Both the position numbers and the translations under genes were made by a program. Positions 62,638 through 64,000 of a DNA stretch of 64,000 nt are shown piece after piece. Source of the stretch: Hymenobacter sublimis (lineage in GTDB: Bacteria; Bacteroidota; Bacteroidia; Cytophagales; Hymenobacteraceae); the NCBI RefSeq assembly GCF_023101345.1, contig NZ_CP095850.1:1-64000 (forward strand), in the 5' to 3' direction. Every line of letters starts with the position of its first letter. Positions within the stretch are counted from its first letter, which is position 1. The notes under the pieces were generated by a model. That model was not told where the DNA came from. It worked only from the letters and a program-made list of their open reading frames with translations, and did no database searches.

Positions 62638-64000
62638 ATGAAATTTCCCCTTCTCCCCGGCCTGCTGCTTATTACCAGCGCCGCTGCGGCCCAGGCCGTG
62701 AGCCACCGCGACCGGGTGTACACCGCCGACCAGATTTCCAACACCGTTTCGGTCATCGACCCCGCCGACAACCAGCTGCTGGGCCAGATTGTGCTGGGCA
62801 AGCCGCAGCCCGATTTGCTGTCGGCGCTCTACAAAGGGCAGGCGCTGGTGCACGGCCTGGGCGCTTCGCCCGACCACAAATTGCTGGCCGTGGTGTCGGT
62901 GGGCTCCAATAACGTCACTTTCATCGAGACGGCTACGAATGCCATCCGGGGCAGCGTGTACGTGGGCCGCGCCCCGCACGAAGCTACGTTCCGGCCCGAC
63001 GGCAAGGAGGCCTGGATAACGGTGCGCGGCGAGGACTACCTCTCCGTCATCGACGTGGCCACGCTGCGCGAAACCCGCCGCGTGCCCGTGCCCAACGGCC
63101 CCGGCCAGATTGCCTTCAGCCCCGACGGCCAGCGCGCCTTCGTGTGTTCCAGCTTTTCGCCCGAGCTGGCGGTGGTGGACGTGGCCACCTACAAAGTCAT
63201 CAAAAAGGTCCCCGTGGTGAGCCCCTTCTCGCCCAATATCTTCCCTACCCGGGACGGCCAGCAAATCTGGTTCACGCACAAGGACGTGGGCAAGGTGTCG
63301 GTGCTGGATACCAAGACGCTCACCATCAGCGGCGTGCTGACGACCGGCCCCATCTCCAACCACGTGGCCACGGTGGACGTGGCCGCCGGCAAGCTGGCCT
63401 ACGTGACGGTGGGCGGCGAGGACGTGGTGAAGGTGTACAGCCGCGCCCCCGGCTTCCGGCAGCTGGCCACCATTCCGGTGGGGGCGCTGCCGCACGGCAT
63501 CTGGCCCTCGGGCGATGGCAGCCGGGTGTACGTGGGCCTGGAAAACGGCGACTCGGCCGTGGCCATCAGCACCGCGAGCAATAAAGTGCTGGCCAAAATA
63601 AAAGTCGGGCAGGCCCCGATGGCCCTGATGTACGTGCCCAACGCCGTGCCGGCCGGCGCGGCCGGCGCCACCGGCCTGGGCCGGCAGCTGGTGGACCAGC
63701 CCGCCATCGTCCGCACCCTGAAGCCGCCCACGCCCGGCCCCGCCACCGGCACCATGACGCTGCGCTCGGAAGGGCTGGTGGATTTGGCCACTTTCGCCCT
63801 GCGCGGCCTGACGCCCAACACCGACTACGACATCTTCCTGACCAGCGGCACCAAGGCACCCTACCCCCGTGACTACGCCCTGACCACCGTGCGCACCGAC
63901 GCCAAAGGCGGGGCCATGGGCCAGGCGCTAGGGCCGGTGCAGCGCATCGCGGGCGGGGATTTGAATACATCCGGCAAAACGTTTTCGCGGGTAATCGTGG
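62638..64000 (+). CDS. YVTN beta-propeller protein (partial)
   Basis: At least 454 residues, open at the window edge. A signal peptide (FPLLPGLLLITSAAAAQA) is followed by repeated beta-propeller blades with NTVSVIDPADNQLLG, YLSVIDVATLRETRRVPVPN and SVLDTKTLTIS units, so it should be an exported protein. From about residue 365 a different, fibronectin-like or CHRD-like domain begins (TMTLRSEGLVDLATFALRGL). Many such proteins bind partners or metals; the role here is unknown. ATG 62638 lies 97 bp after the DUF305 gene. Confidence 0.85.
   Translation, partial: MKFPLLPGLLLITSAAAAQAVSHRDRVYTADQISNTVSVIDPADNQLLGQIVLGKPQPDLLSALYKGQALVHGLGASPDHKLLAVVSVGSNNVTFIETATNAIRGSVYVGRAPHEATFRPDGKEAWITVRGEDYLSVIDVATLRETRRVPVPNGPGQIAFSPDGQRAFVCSSFSPELAVVDVATYKVIKKVPVVSPFSPNIFPTRDGQQIWFTHKDVGKVSVLDTKTLTISGVLTTGPISNHVATVDVAAGKLAYVTVGGEDVVKVYSRAPGFRQLATIPVGALPHGIWPSGDGSRVYVGLENGDSAVAISTASNKVLAKIKVGQAPMALMYVPNAVPAGAAGATGLGRQLVDQPAIVRTLKPPTPGPATGTMTLRSEGLVDLATFALRGLTPNTDYDIFLTSGTKAPYPRDYALTTVRTDAKGGAMGQALGPVQRIAGGDLNTSGKTFSRVIV

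Overview
The window looks like DNA from a Hymenobacter-type bacterium (Bacteroidota, Cytophagales). The base composition is GC-rich, the regulators and enzymes are of Bacteroidota type (LytS/LytTR pair, TonB-type receptor remnant, Crp-like protein with a short C-terminal HTH, many AraC proteins), and ribosome binding sites are poor. The assignment rests on style, not on a search.

The main structural result is that about 58 kb (1892-59836) reads as a linearised plasmid joined to other DNA on both sides. It carries an iteron origin with a Rep_3 initiator (36773-38195), a ParA gene with a small partner and a likely centromere (35345-36688), and many transposon remnants. Its two ends are the two halves of one serine recombinase gene: the N-terminal half at 1892-2068 and the C-terminal half at 59393-59836, both on the minus strand. 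Joining 59836 to 1892 restores one continuous gene. Both junctions carry the same 34-bp sequence in opposite orientation and the same 6-bp AACCTT, as expected if a transposon end fused a plasmid into a second replicon.

Left flank (1-1860): a partial gene, a LysR regulator and a decayed resolvase. Left plasmid arm (1892-13730): mobile-element debris, two zinc alcohol/formaldehyde dehydrogenases, a GlcG/HbpS-like protein, an alpha/beta hydrolase, a two-domain VOC protein, a SnoaL-like protein, an AraC regulator and a Crp-like regulator. Two pairs of 15-bp direct repeats, 21 bp apart, lie before the GlcG-like gene and the AraC gene and probably mark one AraC regulon.

Defence-like cassette (13761-20755): between two similar miniature inverted-repeat elements lies a tight operon of hipB, hipA and a 1579-residue protein with an N-terminal Cap4-like nuclease domain, a STAND-type NTPase and a long helical C-terminus. 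This is the most interesting unit in the window. Next to it (20864-25904) are a PD-(D/E)xK-like protein, a DnaB-like ATPase lacking the Walker A lysine, and several small unknown genes. A Tn554-like pair of tyrosine recombinases (29945-33291) and the replication/partition block follow.

Right plasmid arm (38887-59186): repeated AraC, carboxymuconolactone-decarboxylase-like, aldo/keto reductase and short-chain dehydrogenase genes, probably for handling reactive carbonyl or quinone compounds. Two of these promoters share 21-bp-spaced TCAAACCA-type repeats. Two identical 793-bp Tn3-derived elements (53817-54609 and 56825-57617) flank two unknown genes. Right flank (59871-64000): LytS-type kinase, LytTR regulator, DUF305 protein and a partial YVTN beta-propeller protein. 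I saw no tRNA, rRNA or CRISPR array.
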